Part shown: positions 52,944 through 62,390 of the stretch, in pieces
How the letters are laid out: each line of letters begins with the position of its first letter
How positions within the stretch are numbered: the stretch's first letter is position 1
Assembly: GCF_029392895.1 (NCBI RefSeq)
Contig: NZ_CP114200.1
Span: 4,929,001-4,993,000 of the forward strand
Length of the DNA: 64,000 nt
Source of the DNA: Streptomyces sp. 71268
GTDB taxonomy: Bacteria > Actinomycetota > Actinomycetes > Streptomycetales > Streptomycetaceae
Direction of reading: 5' to 3'
Translations under genes and position numbers: made by a program
Notes under the pieces: generated by a model
Told to the model about the DNA's origin: nothing
Databases searched by the model: none
The model's input: only the letters and a program-made list of their open reading frames with translations

Positions 52944-53130
52944 CCCACGGACCCCTCCGGCGCGCCCGCCACGTCGGCGGGCCCACCCCGCGCCCGTACG
53001 CCGGGGCGGGCGCGCTGGCGCACGGGCGTGCGGGGAGCCGAAGGCGGCGCGTCGGGGAACGGGCTCTCAGGGGCTGGACCCGGCGGACTGGGTTCGGCGG
53101 GCCGGGTCCGGTGAGGCAGCGCCCGCAGGG

Positions 53131-53367
53131 TTACGCGGCGGACCTGGCCTGGCGGCGCTGCGCGGCGATCGACGTCAGCAGGCCGGCCCCCGCGATCACG
53201 AAGCCGACGCCCATCAGCATCGACACGAAGTACGCGGGCGTGGGCAGCCGGTCGAGCCCGAGCAGCAGCGGGGCCACCGTGACCAGCGTCCCCACCGCGC
53301 CGACCAGGAAGACGATCGCGCCGATGCGGACCAGGAGATCCCCAGTACGGGAAGTTTCATTACTCAC
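53131..53367 (-). CDS. Small two-helix membrane protein
   Basis: 78 residues from the GTG at 53367. Two hydrophobic segments (about 11-34, LVRIGAIVFLVGAVGTLVTV, and 45-68, FVSMLMGVGFVIAGAGLL) and a basic tail. Conserved in Streptomyces as far as I recall. Function unknown. It diverges from the cold-shock gene at 53562. Confidence 0.75.
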   Translation of the reverse strand: MSNETSRTGDLLVRIGAIVFLVGAVGTLVTVAPLLLGLDRLPTPAYFVSMLMGVGFVIAGAGLLTSIAAQRRQARSAA

Positions 53368-53561
53368 GTGACCAGGGTAGGTCCCCTACCTGCAACAGTG
53401 AGACTCCTGTCGGTCATTACCGAGCAGGAACGACCCGGGTACGTCTTGTCACCAGGCTCCGGACCATTAGCCTTGGTGCCGGCGGGTCTTGCGACCCGCT
53501 GTAGTGCTATCCAGAGCTGTTTTCCGTTGTTTCCCGACGAGTTACGAGGACGAGGACAGAC

Positions 53562-53945
53562 GTGCCTACCGGCAAGGTCAAATGGTTCAACAGTGAGAAG
53601 GGCTTCGGCTTTCTCTCCCGCGACGACGGCGATGACGTCTTCGTCCACTCGTCGGTGCTCCCCGAAGGCGTCGAAGCGCTCAAGCCAGGCCAGCGCGTGG
53701 AGTTCGGGGTCGTCGCGGGGAACCGCGGTGACCAGGCGCTTTCGGTGACTCTGCTCGACCCGACCCCGTCGGTCGCGGCGGCCCAGCGGCGCAAGCCCGA
53801 CGAGCTGGCCTCGATCGTGCAGGACCTGACCACGCTCCTGGAGAACGTGACCCAGCAGCTCGAACGGGGCCGCTACCCCGACAAGGCCCACGGCGCCAAG
53901 ATCGCGGGCATGCTGCGCGCGGTGGCGGACCAGCTCGACGTGTAA
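53562..53945 (+). CDS. Cold-shock domain protein with C-terminal extension
   Basis: 127 residues from the GTG at 53562. Residues 1-65 are a cold-shock domain ([17 protein letters not shown] with RNP1; DVFVHSSVL with RNP2). Residues 70-127 are an extra helical domain ([23 protein letters not shown]) found in the actinobacterial long form. It binds nucleic acid; the extension may dimerise. The gap before it is about 190 bp with an AT-rich patch near 53400 suitable for a promoter. Confidence 0.93.
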   Translation: MPTGKVKWFNSEKGFGFLSRDDGDDVFVHSSVLPEGVEALKPGQRVEFGVVAGNRGDQALSVTLLDPTPSVAAAQRRKPDELASIVQDLTTLLENVTQQLERGRYPDKAHGAKIAGMLRAVADQLDV

Positions 53946-54436
53946 CGCGGCGGCGGACAGCGCATCCGGGGGCCGGCGGGCGCCGACCCCCTCCCGGGCC
54001 CGGCGGCCTCCATCGACCCGCCGGGCCCGCGCCGTGTGGTCCCGGGCCCGCGACCCGCCGGACCCACACGGTGACGCGCCGGGCCCGGCCGTAGGGGTTG
54101 GCGGTGCCCGGCCGCAGGGAGTGGCGGCGCGCGCCGTACGCGTACGCCACCGCGCACGACCCGGCGCGCCGTGCCCCGCGCCCGCCCCGGGAGGACCGCC
54201 CCGCCCTCATTCCCTCGCAGGCCGTCGCACGCCGTCGTACGCCGTCGCGCACCGGGGCGTGGTGCGGGCGGTGCCGGGTGGACTCGCGTACGCCGGTGCG
54301 TGGACCGGGTGGGGTCGCCGCGGTGGTGGCGTGCGCCGGCTGGTGCGCCGGGGCGGCCACGCTATGGGGACATCCCTTCTCGTTTCCGCCTTTCCGTGTC
54401 ATCGCCAGGCAGCCCCCGCTTCGGTTAGATGGGTGG
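53946..54436. other. 491-bp gap between cold-shock and TetR genes; nothing recognised
   Basis: Very GC-rich with GTACG-type short repeats near 54120-54250 (CGTACGCGTACG, CGCCGTCGTACGCCGTCG). Frames run open on both strands but lack ribosome sites and protein-like composition. A less GC-rich patch near 54365-54425 probably holds the TetR gene promoter. Confidence 0.4.
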
Positions 54437-55291
54437 ATGAACGCTCAGCCAGCGGAGCCCACGCGAGCCACCCCGGCCCGCCCGACGCCCGACCCCGTGG
54501 TCTCCCCGAGCGCGCTGCGCCGCGAGCCCCGGCAGCGGCGCAGCCGCGAGAAGGTGGACCGCATCATGGACGCCGCCGTGGGACTGGTGGTGCGCGAGGG
54601 GTACGCGGCGGCCACCACCACCCGCATCGCCGAGGCCGCCGGCGTCGGTCTGGCCACGCTGTACGGCTTCTTCACCGACCGCAGGGCGGTCTTCCGGGCC
54701 GCGTCCGCCCGCAACCTGGACGCCTTCCTGGGCCGGCTCGACCAACTGCTCGCGCGGGCCGGTTTCACGCACTGGTCGGAGGCGGCGACGGCCGGTTTCG
54801 ACGAGTACGTCCGGATGTCGCGGGCCGACGTGGGCTTTCGGATGGTGCTCTTCGGGGACGTGGCCGACGACCGGCTGCTGGCCGAGGGGCGGCGCAACGA
54901 CGAGGTGGTGGCCGACCGGCTGGCCGAGCTGATCGGCACGCGGTTCGGCGTCGTGGTGGACGACCGGCTGCGGACCGCGCTGCTGACGGCCGTCGCCGCC
55001 GGGGACGCGCTGGTCAAGCTCGCCTTCGAGTGCGACCCGGAGCAGGGCGACCCGGCCGTGCTGGCCGAGGCGCGACGCGTCGTACAGGGGATCTTCGAGC
55101 GCGGCGGGCCACGGGAGTACGGCGGGTCACCGGAGAGCGGCGGGTCGGTCGCGCTGCCGGCGCCTCCGGTCGACCGGGGGTCCTCGACCGCCGCCGCGCT
55201 GCCGGGCGCCCGGGAAGGCGAAACGGGCTCGGAAAGCGCGGGTTCCGCTGCCGCCGAATGCCGTACGGGCGAGGGCCCAGCGGTGGCGTAA
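54437..55291 (+). CDS. TetR-family transcriptional regulator
   Basis: 284 residues from the ATG at 54437. The TetR N-terminal helix-turn-helix spans about residues 30-80 (RRSREKVDRIMDAAVGLVVREGYAAATTTRIAEAAGVG in several turns; ATLYGFFTDRRAVF). The C-terminal ligand domain is unassigned, and the last 55 residues are Gly/Ser/Ala-rich. It lies upstream of the ceramidase gene with a 146-bp gap; whether it controls that gene is unknown. Confidence 0.88.
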   Translation: MNAQPAEPTRATPARPTPDPVVSPSALRREPRQRRSREKVDRIMDAAVGLVVREGYAAATTTRIAEAAGVGLATLYGFFTDRRAVFRAASARNLDAFLGRLDQLLARAGFTHWSEAATAGFDEYVRMSRADVGFRMVLFGDVADDRLLAEGRRNDEVVADRLAELIGTRFGVVVDDRLRTALLTAVAAGDALVKLAFECDPEQGDPAVLAEARRVVQGIFERGGPREYGGSPESGGSVALPAPPVDRGSSTAAALPGAREGETGSESAGSAAAECRTGEGPAVA

Positions 55292-55327
55292 AAGCTGAGT
55301 ACCTTTTCGGTTTACGTGGTCAGCGTA

Positions 55328-55357
55328 TTGACCCGGGAGTAAGTACGGTCCCATTCT
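55328..55357 (+). promoter_or_regulatory. Candidate promoter of the ceramidase gene
   Basis: TTGACC at 55328-55333, an 18-bp spacer and CATTCT at 55352-55357, inside the most AT-rich stretch of the gap. The -10 is a poor match, so this is tentative. Confidence 0.3.
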
Positions 55358-55437
55358 GAGCCGCAAGCGCCGGCCCGGGCGGTTTCTCCCGGAGGCCGTA
55401 CCGGGGCCGCCCCACCCCTCACAGTCAGGCACCGCGT

Positions 55438-57603
55438 ATGTCGTTACGCACGTTGTGTCCGTCGCGCGGTCTCGGTGATCGCGCCCCCCTGACCATCCGT
55501 ACGCCCCGCCGTAGCCGCGGGCTCCGGCGCCGGGCCCGGCCCGCCGCCGCGCGGGCGGCGCTCGGCGCGCTGCTCGCCGCGGTGTTGGCCGCCGGCCTCG
55601 CCGCGCCGGGGCCCGCGGCGGCCGACCCGGCCCCCGACTCCCCCGGCGGGGCCTCCACCGAGGGCGGCGGCTACCGGGTCGGGGTGGGCATCGCCGACGT
55701 CACCGGGGAGGCCGCCGAGGTCGGCATGATGGGGTACGCCCGGCTCGACCAGCGGACCTCCGGCATCCACACCCGGCAGTGGGCGCGCGCCTTCGTGCTG
55801 GAGCAACCGGAAGGCGGGCGCACGGCGTTCGTCAGCACCGACGTCGGAATGATCATGCAGGGCGTGCACCAGGAGGTGTTGCGCCGGCTCGCCGAGCGCC
55901 TCGGTCAGCGCTACACCGAGAGCAACGTCGTCCTCTCCGCCACCCACACCCACGCCGGCCCCGGCGGCCACGGGCACGACGTGCTCTACAACCTCACCAC
56001 GCTCGGGCACCAGAAGAAGACGTACGAGGCGATCGTCTCCGGCATCGTGGCGGCCGTCGTCGCCGCCGACGCGGACCGCGCCCCCGGCACCGTGAAGATC
56101 GCCACCGGCGAGTTGAAGGGCGCGAACGTCAACCGGTCGTCGGCGGCCTTCCGCCGCAACCCGGCCGCCGAGCGGGCCCGCTTCCCGGGCGAGGTGGACA
56201 CCCGGATGACCGTGCTCCGCTTCGAGCGGGCGGGCCGGCCGGTGGGCATGCTGAGCTGGTTCCCCACCCACGCCACCTCCATGACCCCGAAGAACACGCT
56301 GATCAGCGCCGACAACAAGGGGTACGCCAGCTACCGGGTCGAGCACGACGCCTTCGGCGTGGACGCGGCAGACCGTGGCCGGTTCGTCGCCGCGTTCGCG
56401 CAGACCAACGCCGGCGACATGTCACCCAACCTGCGCGACGGCGGCGCCCACGGCCCCACCGACGACGAGTTCGAGAACACCAGGATCATCGGGGAGCGAC
56501 AGGCCGCCAAGGCGCTCGAACTCTTCAACGGCGCCACGGAGGAGCTGCGCGGCCCCATCGACCACCGGCAGCGCTACGTCGACTTCTCCACCGTGGACGT
56601 GGCCGGCCGCTACACCCCCGACGGCCAGCCGCACCGCACCTGCCAGGCCGCCCTCGGGCAGGCGTTCACCGCCGGCGCCGAGGACGGCCCCGGACCCGAC
56701 CTGGTGGACGAGGGAGAGTTGCGGGCCAACCCGCTGGTGGTCGGCCTCGGCGCGGTGCTCAACCCGGCGCCGCCCGGACTGCGCCGCTGCCAGGCCCCGA
56801 AGCCGGTCTTCCTGGCCACCGGCGCGCAGCGGCCGGCCTGGACCCCGCAGGTCCTGCCGGTGCAGATCGTGCGCGTCGGGCAGCTCACCCTGACCGCGGC
56901 CCCGGCCGAGTTCACCATCGCGGCCGGCCACCGGGTCACCGACACGGTCGCGGCCGAACTCGGCGACTCTTCGCGGCACACCGTGTTCGCCGGCTACTCC
57001 AACGCGTACAGCCAGTACGTCACCACGTCGCAGGAGTACGACGCCCAGCACTACGAGGGGGCCTCGACCCACTTCGGCCGCTACACCCTCCCCGCCTACC
57101 AGCAGGAGTTCGCGCGCCTCGCCCAGGCGCTGCGCACCGGCGAGCCGACGCCGAGCCAGACCCGGCCGGCCTGGCGCGGCGACCACCAACTGAGCCTGAA
57201 CCCCGGGCCCGTCCTCGACGCGCCCCCCGCGGGCCGGGAGTTCGGGGACGTACGCGACCAGCCGGCGGCGGACGGCTACCGGCGCGGCGAGCGCGCCAGC
57301 GCCACCTTCTTCACCGGCCACCCCGCCAACAACCTACGCACCGGCTCCACCTTCCTGGAGGTGCAGCGCCGCGACCCCGACGCGCCGGGCGGCTGGCGCA
57401 CGGTGGCCACGGACGACGACTGGTCCACCACCTACCGCTGGCAGCGCGCCTATCTGGCGGTCTCCACGGCCACGCTGACCTGGGACATCCCACGCGAGGC
57501 CGAGCCGGGCACGTACCGCCTCGTCCACCACGGCGACGCCCGCGCGCTGTCCGGCGGGATCAGCCCCTTCACCGGCGCGAGCCGCCCCTTCACCGTCCAC
57601 TGA
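55438..57603 (+). CDS. Secreted neutral ceramidase
   Basis: 721 residues. An Arg-rich N-terminus and hydrophobic stretch (about 36-62, ALGALLAAVLAAGLAAPGPAAA) form a signal peptide. The catalytic domain has zinc ligands in SATHTHAGPGGHGHD (His-x-His) and FPTHATSM, and the nucleophile Ser in QTNAGDMSPNL, the ceramidase signature. A C-terminal Ig-like domain follows (from about 560; ASATFFTGHPANNLR). It hydrolyses the amide bond of ceramides outside the cell. Length matches Pseudomonas and Streptomyces enzymes. Confidence 0.94.
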   Translation: MSLRTLCPSRGLGDRAPLTIRTPRRSRGLRRRARPAAARAALGALLAAVLAAGLAAPGPAAADPAPDSPGGASTEGGGYRVGVGIADVTGEAAEVGMMGYARLDQRTSGIHTRQWARAFVLEQPEGGRTAFVSTDVGMIMQGVHQEVLRRLAERLGQRYTESNVVLSATHTHAGPGGHGHDVLYNLTTLGHQKKTYEAIVSGIVAAVVAADADRAPGTVKIATGELKGANVNRSSAAFRRNPAAERARFPGEVDTRMTVLRFERAGRPVGMLSWFPTHATSMTPKNTLISADNKGYASYRVEHDAFGVDAADRGRFVAAFAQTNAGDMSPNLRDGGAHGPTDDEFENTRIIGERQAAKALELFNGATEELRGPIDHRQRYVDFSTVDVAGRYTPDGQPHRTCQAALGQAFTAGAEDGPGPDLVDEGELRANPLVVGLGAVLNPAPPGLRRCQAPKPVFLATGAQRPAWTPQVLPVQIVRVGQLTLTAAPAEFTIAAGHRVTDTVAAELGDSSRHTVFAGYSNAYSQYVTTSQEYDAQHYEGASTHFGRYTLPAYQQEFARLAQALRTGEPTPSQTRPAWRGDHQLSLNPGPVLDAPPAGREFGDVRDQPAADGYRRGERASATFFTGHPANNLRTGSTFLEVQRRDPDAPGGWRTVATDDDWSTTYRWQRAYLAVSTATLTWDIPREAEPGTYRLVHHGDARALSGGISPFTGASRPFTVH

Positions 57604-57635
57604 CGCCCACGCCCACGGCCCGGGCTCACGCCAAC

Positions 57636-57670
57636 GGCCCCGCCCCTCGCGCGTTCGGGAGGGCGGGGCC
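57636..57670. terminator. Hairpin between ceramidase and mqnD
   Basis: A 10-bp GC stem (57636-57645 with 57661-57670) with a 15-nt partly paired loop, between convergent genes. Confidence 0.6.
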
Positions 57671-57753
57671 GAGGCGTACGGAAGGAGACGGCGCGGCTCG
57701 GCCGCGAGCGGGGTGCGCGGCCAGAGCCGAGGACCCGGCCGCGAGCCGAGCGC

Positions 57754-58656
57754 TCAGACGAAGTCGAGCGCGCCCGGGGGCAGGGCGGGTACCAGGCCCT
57801 CGGCCGCGGCGCGGGTGAGCAGGCCGCGCACGGCGGCGTAGCCGTCCTCGCCGAGGTCGGCCGTGAACTCGTTGACGTACAGGCCGATGTGCTGGTCGGC
57901 CACGGCCGGGTCCATCTCCTGCGCGTGCTCAAGGACGTACGGGCGCGAGGCCAGCGGGTCGTCCCAGGCCATGCGCACCGAGGCGCGCGCCGCGTCCGCC
58001 AGCTCGCGCAGCCGCTCAGCGCCCAGCGCGCGCCGGGCGATGATCGCGCCGAGCGGGATGGGCAGCCCGGTGGTCGCCTCCCAGTGCTCGCCCATGTCGG
58101 CCAGGCAATGCAGCCCGTGGTCCTGGTAGGTGAAGCGCGCCTCGTGGATGACCAGGCCCGCGTCCACCGTGCCGGCCCGCACGGCCGGCATGATCTCGTG
58201 GAAGGGCAGCACCTTCACCTCGCCGACGCCGCCCGGCACCTCGGTCGCGGCCCACAGCCGGAACAGCAGGTACGCCGTCGACCGCTCGCTGGGCACCGCG
58301 ACCGTGCGGCCCGCCAGGTCGGCGGCGTCCGCCGGGCCCGAGGTGAGCACCAGCGGCCCGCAGCCCCGGCCGAGCGCCCCGCCGCAGGGCAGCAGCGCGT
58401 ACTCGTCGAGGACCCAGGGCAGCACGGCGTACGACACCTTCAGCACGTCCAACTCGCCGCGCTCGGCCATGCCGTTGGTGACGTCGATGTCGGCGAAGGT
58501 CACGTCGAGCGCGGGCGCCCCCGGGACGCGGCCGTGGGCCCAGGCGTCGAAGACGAACGTGTCGTTCGGACACGGCGAATAGGCGATGCGCAGCGGGCGG
58601 TCGTCGCTTCCGCCGGCGCCGGGTGCCGGGTCGGAGAGTTCGGCGCTTTCGGTCAT
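57754..58656 (-). CDS. mqnD: 1,4-dihydroxy-6-naphthoate synthase
   Basis: 300 residues from the ATG at 58656. It starts RIAYSPCPNDTFVFDAWAHG, the MqnD signature. DVTNGMAERGELDVLKVSYA and ERSTAYLLFRLWA follow, and a central VIHEARFTYQDHGL carries the catalytic His region. The enzyme converts cyclic dehypoxanthine futalosine to dihydroxynaphthoate in the futalosine route to menaquinone. It lies 91 bp after mqnB on the same strand. Confidence 0.95.
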   Translation of the reverse strand: MTESAELSDPAPGAGGSDDRPLRIAYSPCPNDTFVFDAWAHGRVPGAPALDVTFADIDVTNGMAERGELDVLKVSYAVLPWVLDEYALLPCGGALGRGCGPLVLTSGPADAADLAGRTVAVPSERSTAYLLFRLWAATEVPGGVGEVKVLPFHEIMPAVRAGTVDAGLVIHEARFTYQDHGLHCLADMGEHWEATTGLPIPLGAIIARRALGAERLRELADAARASVRMAWDDPLASRPYVLEHAQEMDPAVADQHIGLYVNEFTADLGEDGYAAVRGLLTRAAAEGLVPALPPGALDFV

Positions 58657-58747
58657 CACGGGGTCCTCCTCGCGCGGGGGGTAGTCTGCGGTGGCTCCTT
58701 CGGCGGGGGAGCGGGGCGTCTTCGCGGGTACGGGGCCGGCCTGGGTC

Positions 58748-59698
58748 TCAGGTCGGCCCGCCGCCGGCCGCCGTGTCGGAGGCCGCCTCGTGCAGCGCCG
58801 CCGCGCCCCGGACTGTTCCCGCCGGGGCGGTCGGCGCGCTGTTTTCCGCCATGGCCCGCGGCAGCGCCCGCGCGAGCGCCTCGAATGCGCCGGTGAGGGC
58901 GGCCAGCGCGGCGTCGATCCGCCAGGCGGCCCGGTCACGCGGGCCCACCGCGTTGGAGACGGTACGGATCTCCAGCACCGGCACCCCGTACGCGGTGGCC
59001 GCCTCCGCCACGCCGAAACCCTCCATCGCCTCGGCCACGGCCCCCGGGTGGCGGGCCATCAGCTCGGCGGCGCGTTCGGCGCTGCCGGTGACCGTCGACA
59101 CGGTGAGCACGCTCCCGCGCACGCCCCCGGTGGCCTCGGCCGCCGCCCGCACCAGGTGCGCGGGCGGCAGGTGCCGGATGGTGCCGAAGCCGAGGTCGGT
59201 GACGGCGGCGAAGCCGTCGGGCGTCTCGGCCCCCAGGTCGGCGGCGACGATCGCGTCGGCCACCACCACGGCCGCGAGCGCCAGCCCGGCCGGCCGGGCC
59301 GCCGCCTGACCCGTGCCGGCCGATTCCGTACCGGCCGTACCGCCGACCGACCCCGTGCCGGTCGGCGGTACGGCCGGGGCCACGCCGAAGCCGCCGCCGA
59401 TGCCGGCGGAGATGACCAGGTCGTACGGGAGGCCGTCGGCCGTCGCGGTGGCCAGGGCGCTGCCGGTGGCGGCGGCCGACGCGGCCGGCCCGACGCCGGC
59501 CGCCAGCACGTCGGCGTCCAGCGCGTCCAGCGTCAGGGCGTCGCTGGCCCCGGTGACCGGCAGCGCCAGCCGGTGTCGCGCGTACCCCGGGGCGCCGGGC
59601 AGGGCGCGCTCCACCCCCTCGAAGGCGCCGGCATCCCGGATGCCCCGCACCACCGCGTCGCGTTCGGCCGGGACCGCGGTAACGATCAGCGCGCGCAT
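58748..59698 (-). CDS. mqnB: Futalosine hydrolase
   Basis: 316 residues, longer than usual (about 210-230) because of a Gly/Thr/Ala-rich insert near residues 110-140 and a C-terminal tail. The nucleosidase fold is clear: MRALIVTAVPAERDAVVRG at the start, AAGVGPAASAAATG, ISAGIGGGFGVA, VTDLGFGTI and EAMEGFGVAEAA (substrate Glu). It removes hypoxanthine from futalosine. It pairs with mqnD. Confidence 0.94.
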   Translation of the reverse strand: MRALIVTAVPAERDAVVRGIRDAGAFEGVERALPGAPGYARHRLALPVTGASDALTLDALDADVLAAGVGPAASAAATGSALATATADGLPYDLVISAGIGGGFGVAPAVPPTGTGSVGGTAGTESAGTGQAAARPAGLALAAVVVADAIVAADLGAETPDGFAAVTDLGFGTIRHLPPAHLVRAAAEATGGVRGSVLTVSTVTGSAERAAELMARHPGAVAEAMEGFGVAEAATAYGVPVLEIRTVSNAVGPRDRAAWRIDAALAALTGAFEALARALPRAMAENSAPTAPAGTVRGAAALHEAASDTAAGGGPT

Positions 59699-60000
59699 GG
59701 ACTCACGCCCCTTCGTCGTGCACCGCGCTCCGTGCGCCCCGCGCGCCCGCGCGGCGGGCGGCGGTGCGGCCCGCCGGCGAGCTGGGCCGGCACTCGGTGC
59801 AGTGCGGTGTGTGTGGCTGAGGTGGTGCAGGTGGATCGGGTGGTGCGGGGCGGATCGGGCGGTACGAGGGTGGTGCGGGTGGTGCGTCCGGCGCCCGGGC
59901 CGGTGGGCGTCGCGGGGACGGTCACCGGCCCGGGCGGGCGGGGACGGCTGGCCCGTGGGGCGGCTCGGCCCGTGGGGCGGGCGGCGCCCGACGGGGCTGC
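59699..60000. other. 302-bp gap with GGTGGTGCGG-like repeats
   Basis: Holds degenerate direct repeats (GGTGGTGCAGGTGGATCGG, GGTGGTGCGGGGCGGATCGG) around 59820-59890 and presumably the mqnB promoter. No gene seen. Confidence 0.45.
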
Positions 60001-60528
60001 CTAGTCCTCGCGCTCCAGGTTGAAGTGCCACATGGCCTTCGGGCCGTCGTTGCCCTTCAGCTCCACGATGGCGATGGTGACCTTGTCACGCATGCCCATC
60101 GTCTGACCCGTCTGCGGGTCCTTCTGCTCGAAGAGGGTGTCACCGTCGAAGCTGCGGTAGTTGTCCTTGCTCGGTTCCTTCATGAGCGGGTTGCTCGAAA
60201 CCATCACCCAGCCGGACTCACCGATCTCCGGGTCCACGCCGATGCGCACCTTCTCGCCGGGGGCGACCTTGATCGTCTTGCCGCCCTTCTTGGAGAGGCA
60301 GTCCTTGGTCTTCTTCTCGTTCAGCACCTTGCCGTCGCCGTAGCAGCCCTCGGTGGCCTCGGAGTTCACCGAGCTGGTGCCGACGGTCACGGTCGCGAGG
60401 GGGGTCGGCTTGTCACAGGCGGCCAGGGTGATCAGCCCGATGGACACGGCACCAACGGCGGCGGCGACGCGGCGGCCCTTGCGCCAGGACGACATCGAAG
60501 TGCGGCTCCGCCGCGTGGCAGTGGTCAT
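60001..60528 (-). CDS. DUF2771-type lipoprotein
   Basis: 175 residues; the second Met (MSSWRKG) may be the true start. A basic N-terminus, a hydrophobic stretch and the lipobox LAAC near residue 38 show a surface lipoprotein. The mature part has two further Cys (CYGDG, DCLSK) that may form a disulfide. It ends AMWHFNLERED. The DUF2771 assignment is by resemblance and gene order next to mqnB. Function unknown. Confidence 0.8.
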   Translation of the reverse strand: MTTATRRSRTSMSSWRKGRRVAAAVGAVSIGLITLAACDKPTPLATVTVGTSSVNSEATEGCYGDGKVLNEKKTKDCLSKKGGKTIKVAPGEKVRIGVDPEIGESGWVMVSSNPLMKEPSKDNYRSFDGDTLFEQKDPQTGQTMGMRDKVTIAIVELKGNDGPKAMWHFNLERED

Positions 60529-60554
60529 GCTGGCAGGCTATCGGGCCGCGCGGA

Positions 60555-62390
60555 TCAAGCCACGCGCGGGTGCGGCGTGCCGCGCCTGGCCGAAGCGAGC
60601 AGCCCACGCACGGTGCCGAGCCAGCCGAGGGCGAGGAAGCAGACGGCCGTCGACATGCCGAGGACGCCGTTGAGCGGCAGCGCGATACCGATCGCGCCGC
60701 CGACCACCCAGGACATCTGGAGCGCGGTCTCGGAGCGGGCGAACGCGGAGGTACGGACGTTCTCCGGCACGTCGCGCTGGATCAGGGCGTCCAGCGACAG
60801 CTTGCCCAGCGCCTGCGAGAGGCCCGCGACGGCGGCCAGGGCGGCGACGGCCACCTGGCTGTAGAGGACGGCCGCGGTGATGGCCGTGGCCAGCGAGGTG
60901 GTCAGCACGGCCACGATGATCAGCTCCGGGCCACGGGCGCGCAGCCCGGCCCCGATCGCGGTGCCGAGCGCGTTGCCCGCACCCGCCGAGACGGCCACGA
61001 TGCCCAGCGACAGTTCGGGGCTGAGCCCGCTCAACGGGTGCTCGCGCAGCATGAAGGCGAGGAAGAGGGTCAGGAAGCCGGAGAGCGTACGCATGGTGGC
61101 GTTGGCCGGCCACGCGTGCAGCACCGACGAGCCCACGTTGCGCAGCCCGGGTCGCTTGATCGGCTCCTCGTCCCAGCCCGGGTACGCCGCGTCGCCGGCA
61201 TACGGCACGACCTCGTGCGCCCCGGCCGTCTCATGGGCCCCGGCCTCCCGTGCCTCGGCCGTCACCTGCGCCCCGGCCGTCACCTGCGCCGCGTCCTCTC
61301 GCGCCCCGGCCTCCCGGGCGTCGGGCGGGCCCTGCTCGGCGGTGGCGCCACCGTCGGCGGTGGCCGTGCTCGTGCCCGTCGTGCTCGTGCTCGCGCCCGT
61401 CGTCGCGCTCGCACCCGACGTCGTGCTCGCGGCGGCCGCGACCGCCGGCCCGGCCCCGGCCCCGGTCTGGGTCGCGCCCGCGCCCGCCGTCTCGGTGGCG
61501 GAACCGGCCTCGGTGTCAGTGTCGGTCTCGGGGTCGGTGTCAGGACTGGTATCGGAACCGGTATCGGGGTCGGCGTCGGCAGCGCGGTGCGAGGCGTGGG
61601 CTGGACCGTGGTCGTGGCCGTGACCGTGGTCGTGGGAGCGCAGGTGCGGGGGGTGCGCGATGACGTGGGCCCGCGCCTCGCCCTTGGCCGAGTCCACCTT
61701 GTGCGGCAGCGTGAAGCACAGGATCGTGCCCATCGTGAAGACCGCGCACGCCCCGTAGAGCGGCCACGCCGGCCCGAGCTGGTGCAGCCCCGCGCCGATG
61801 GGCGCCGCGAGACCGGTGGCGAGCAGCCCGCCGAGCGTCACCCGCGAGTTCGCCTTGACCAGCGAGAAGCGTGGCGGCAGCAGCCGGGGCACGACCGCCG
61901 AGCGCACCACGCCGTACGCCTTGGAGGCCACTAGGACGCCCAGCGCCGCCGGGTACAGCTCAAGCCCCCCGCCGCTGACCACGTCGGCCATCGTCAGCGC
62001 GAGCAGCGCGCGGGTCAGCATCGCGCTGGCCATCGCCGCGCGCCGGCCGTGCGGCACGCGGTCGAGCAGCGGGCCGATCACGGGGGCCAGGAGCGCGAAC
62101 GGCGCCAGCGTGATGGCGAGGTAGAGGGCGACCCGGCCGCGCGCCTCGTCGGTCGGTACGGAGAAGAACACGGTCGAGGCGAGCGCGACGGTGATCATCA
62201 TGTCGCCCGCGGAGTTCACCGCGTGCAGCTCGATCAGCTTCCCGAGGCCGGACTCGCCCGCGCCGTGCGCATGGGTCGCCCGCCGCACGCCGCGAGCCGT
62301 GCTCGCGAACGGGCGCCGTAGCGTCTGGCCGAACGAGCGTCGCGACCTTCCGATCGCACCGCCCGCGGCGAACCTCGTGCCTCTCACCAC
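60555..62390 (-). CDS. MFS transporter with long histidine- and acid-rich central loop
   Basis: 611 residues from the GTG at 62390. Six or so hydrophobic segments in residues 55-230 (LYLAITLAPFALLAPVIGPLLDRVPHGRR carries motif A-like residues) and six in 420-600. Between them is a loop of about 180 residues with HDHGHGHDHG, then Asp/Thr (DTDTEAGS) and Ala/Gly/Thr tracts. The His-rich part could bind metal. The substrate is unknown. It lies 26 bp upstream of where the lipoprotein gene ends its 5' side, on the same strand, with a short gap. Confidence 0.82.
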   Translation of the reverse strand: MVRGTRFAAGGAIGRSRRSFGQTLRRPFASTARGVRRATHAHGAGESGLGKLIELHAVNSAGDMMITVALASTVFFSVPTDEARGRVALYLAITLAPFALLAPVIGPLLDRVPHGRRAAMASAMLTRALLALTMADVVSGGGLELYPAALGVLVASKAYGVVRSAVVPRLLPPRFSLVKANSRVTLGGLLATGLAAPIGAGLHQLGPAWPLYGACAVFTMGTILCFTLPHKVDSAKGEARAHVIAHPPHLRSHDHGHGHDHGPAHASHRAADADPDTGSDTSPDTDPETDTDTEAGSATETAGAGATQTGAGAGPAVAAAASTTSGASATTGASTSTTGTSTATADGGATAEQGPPDAREAGAREDAAQVTAGAQVTAEAREAGAHETAGAHEVVPYAGDAAYPGWDEEPIKRPGLRNVGSSVLHAWPANATMRTLSGFLTLFLAFMLREHPLSGLSPELSLGIVAVSAGAGNALGTAIGAGLRARGPELIIVAVLTTSLATAITAAVLYSQVAVAALAAVAGLSQALGKLSLDALIQRDVPENVRTSAFARSETALQMSWVVGGAIGIALPLNGVLGMSTAVCFLALGWLGTVRGLLASARRGTPHPRVA

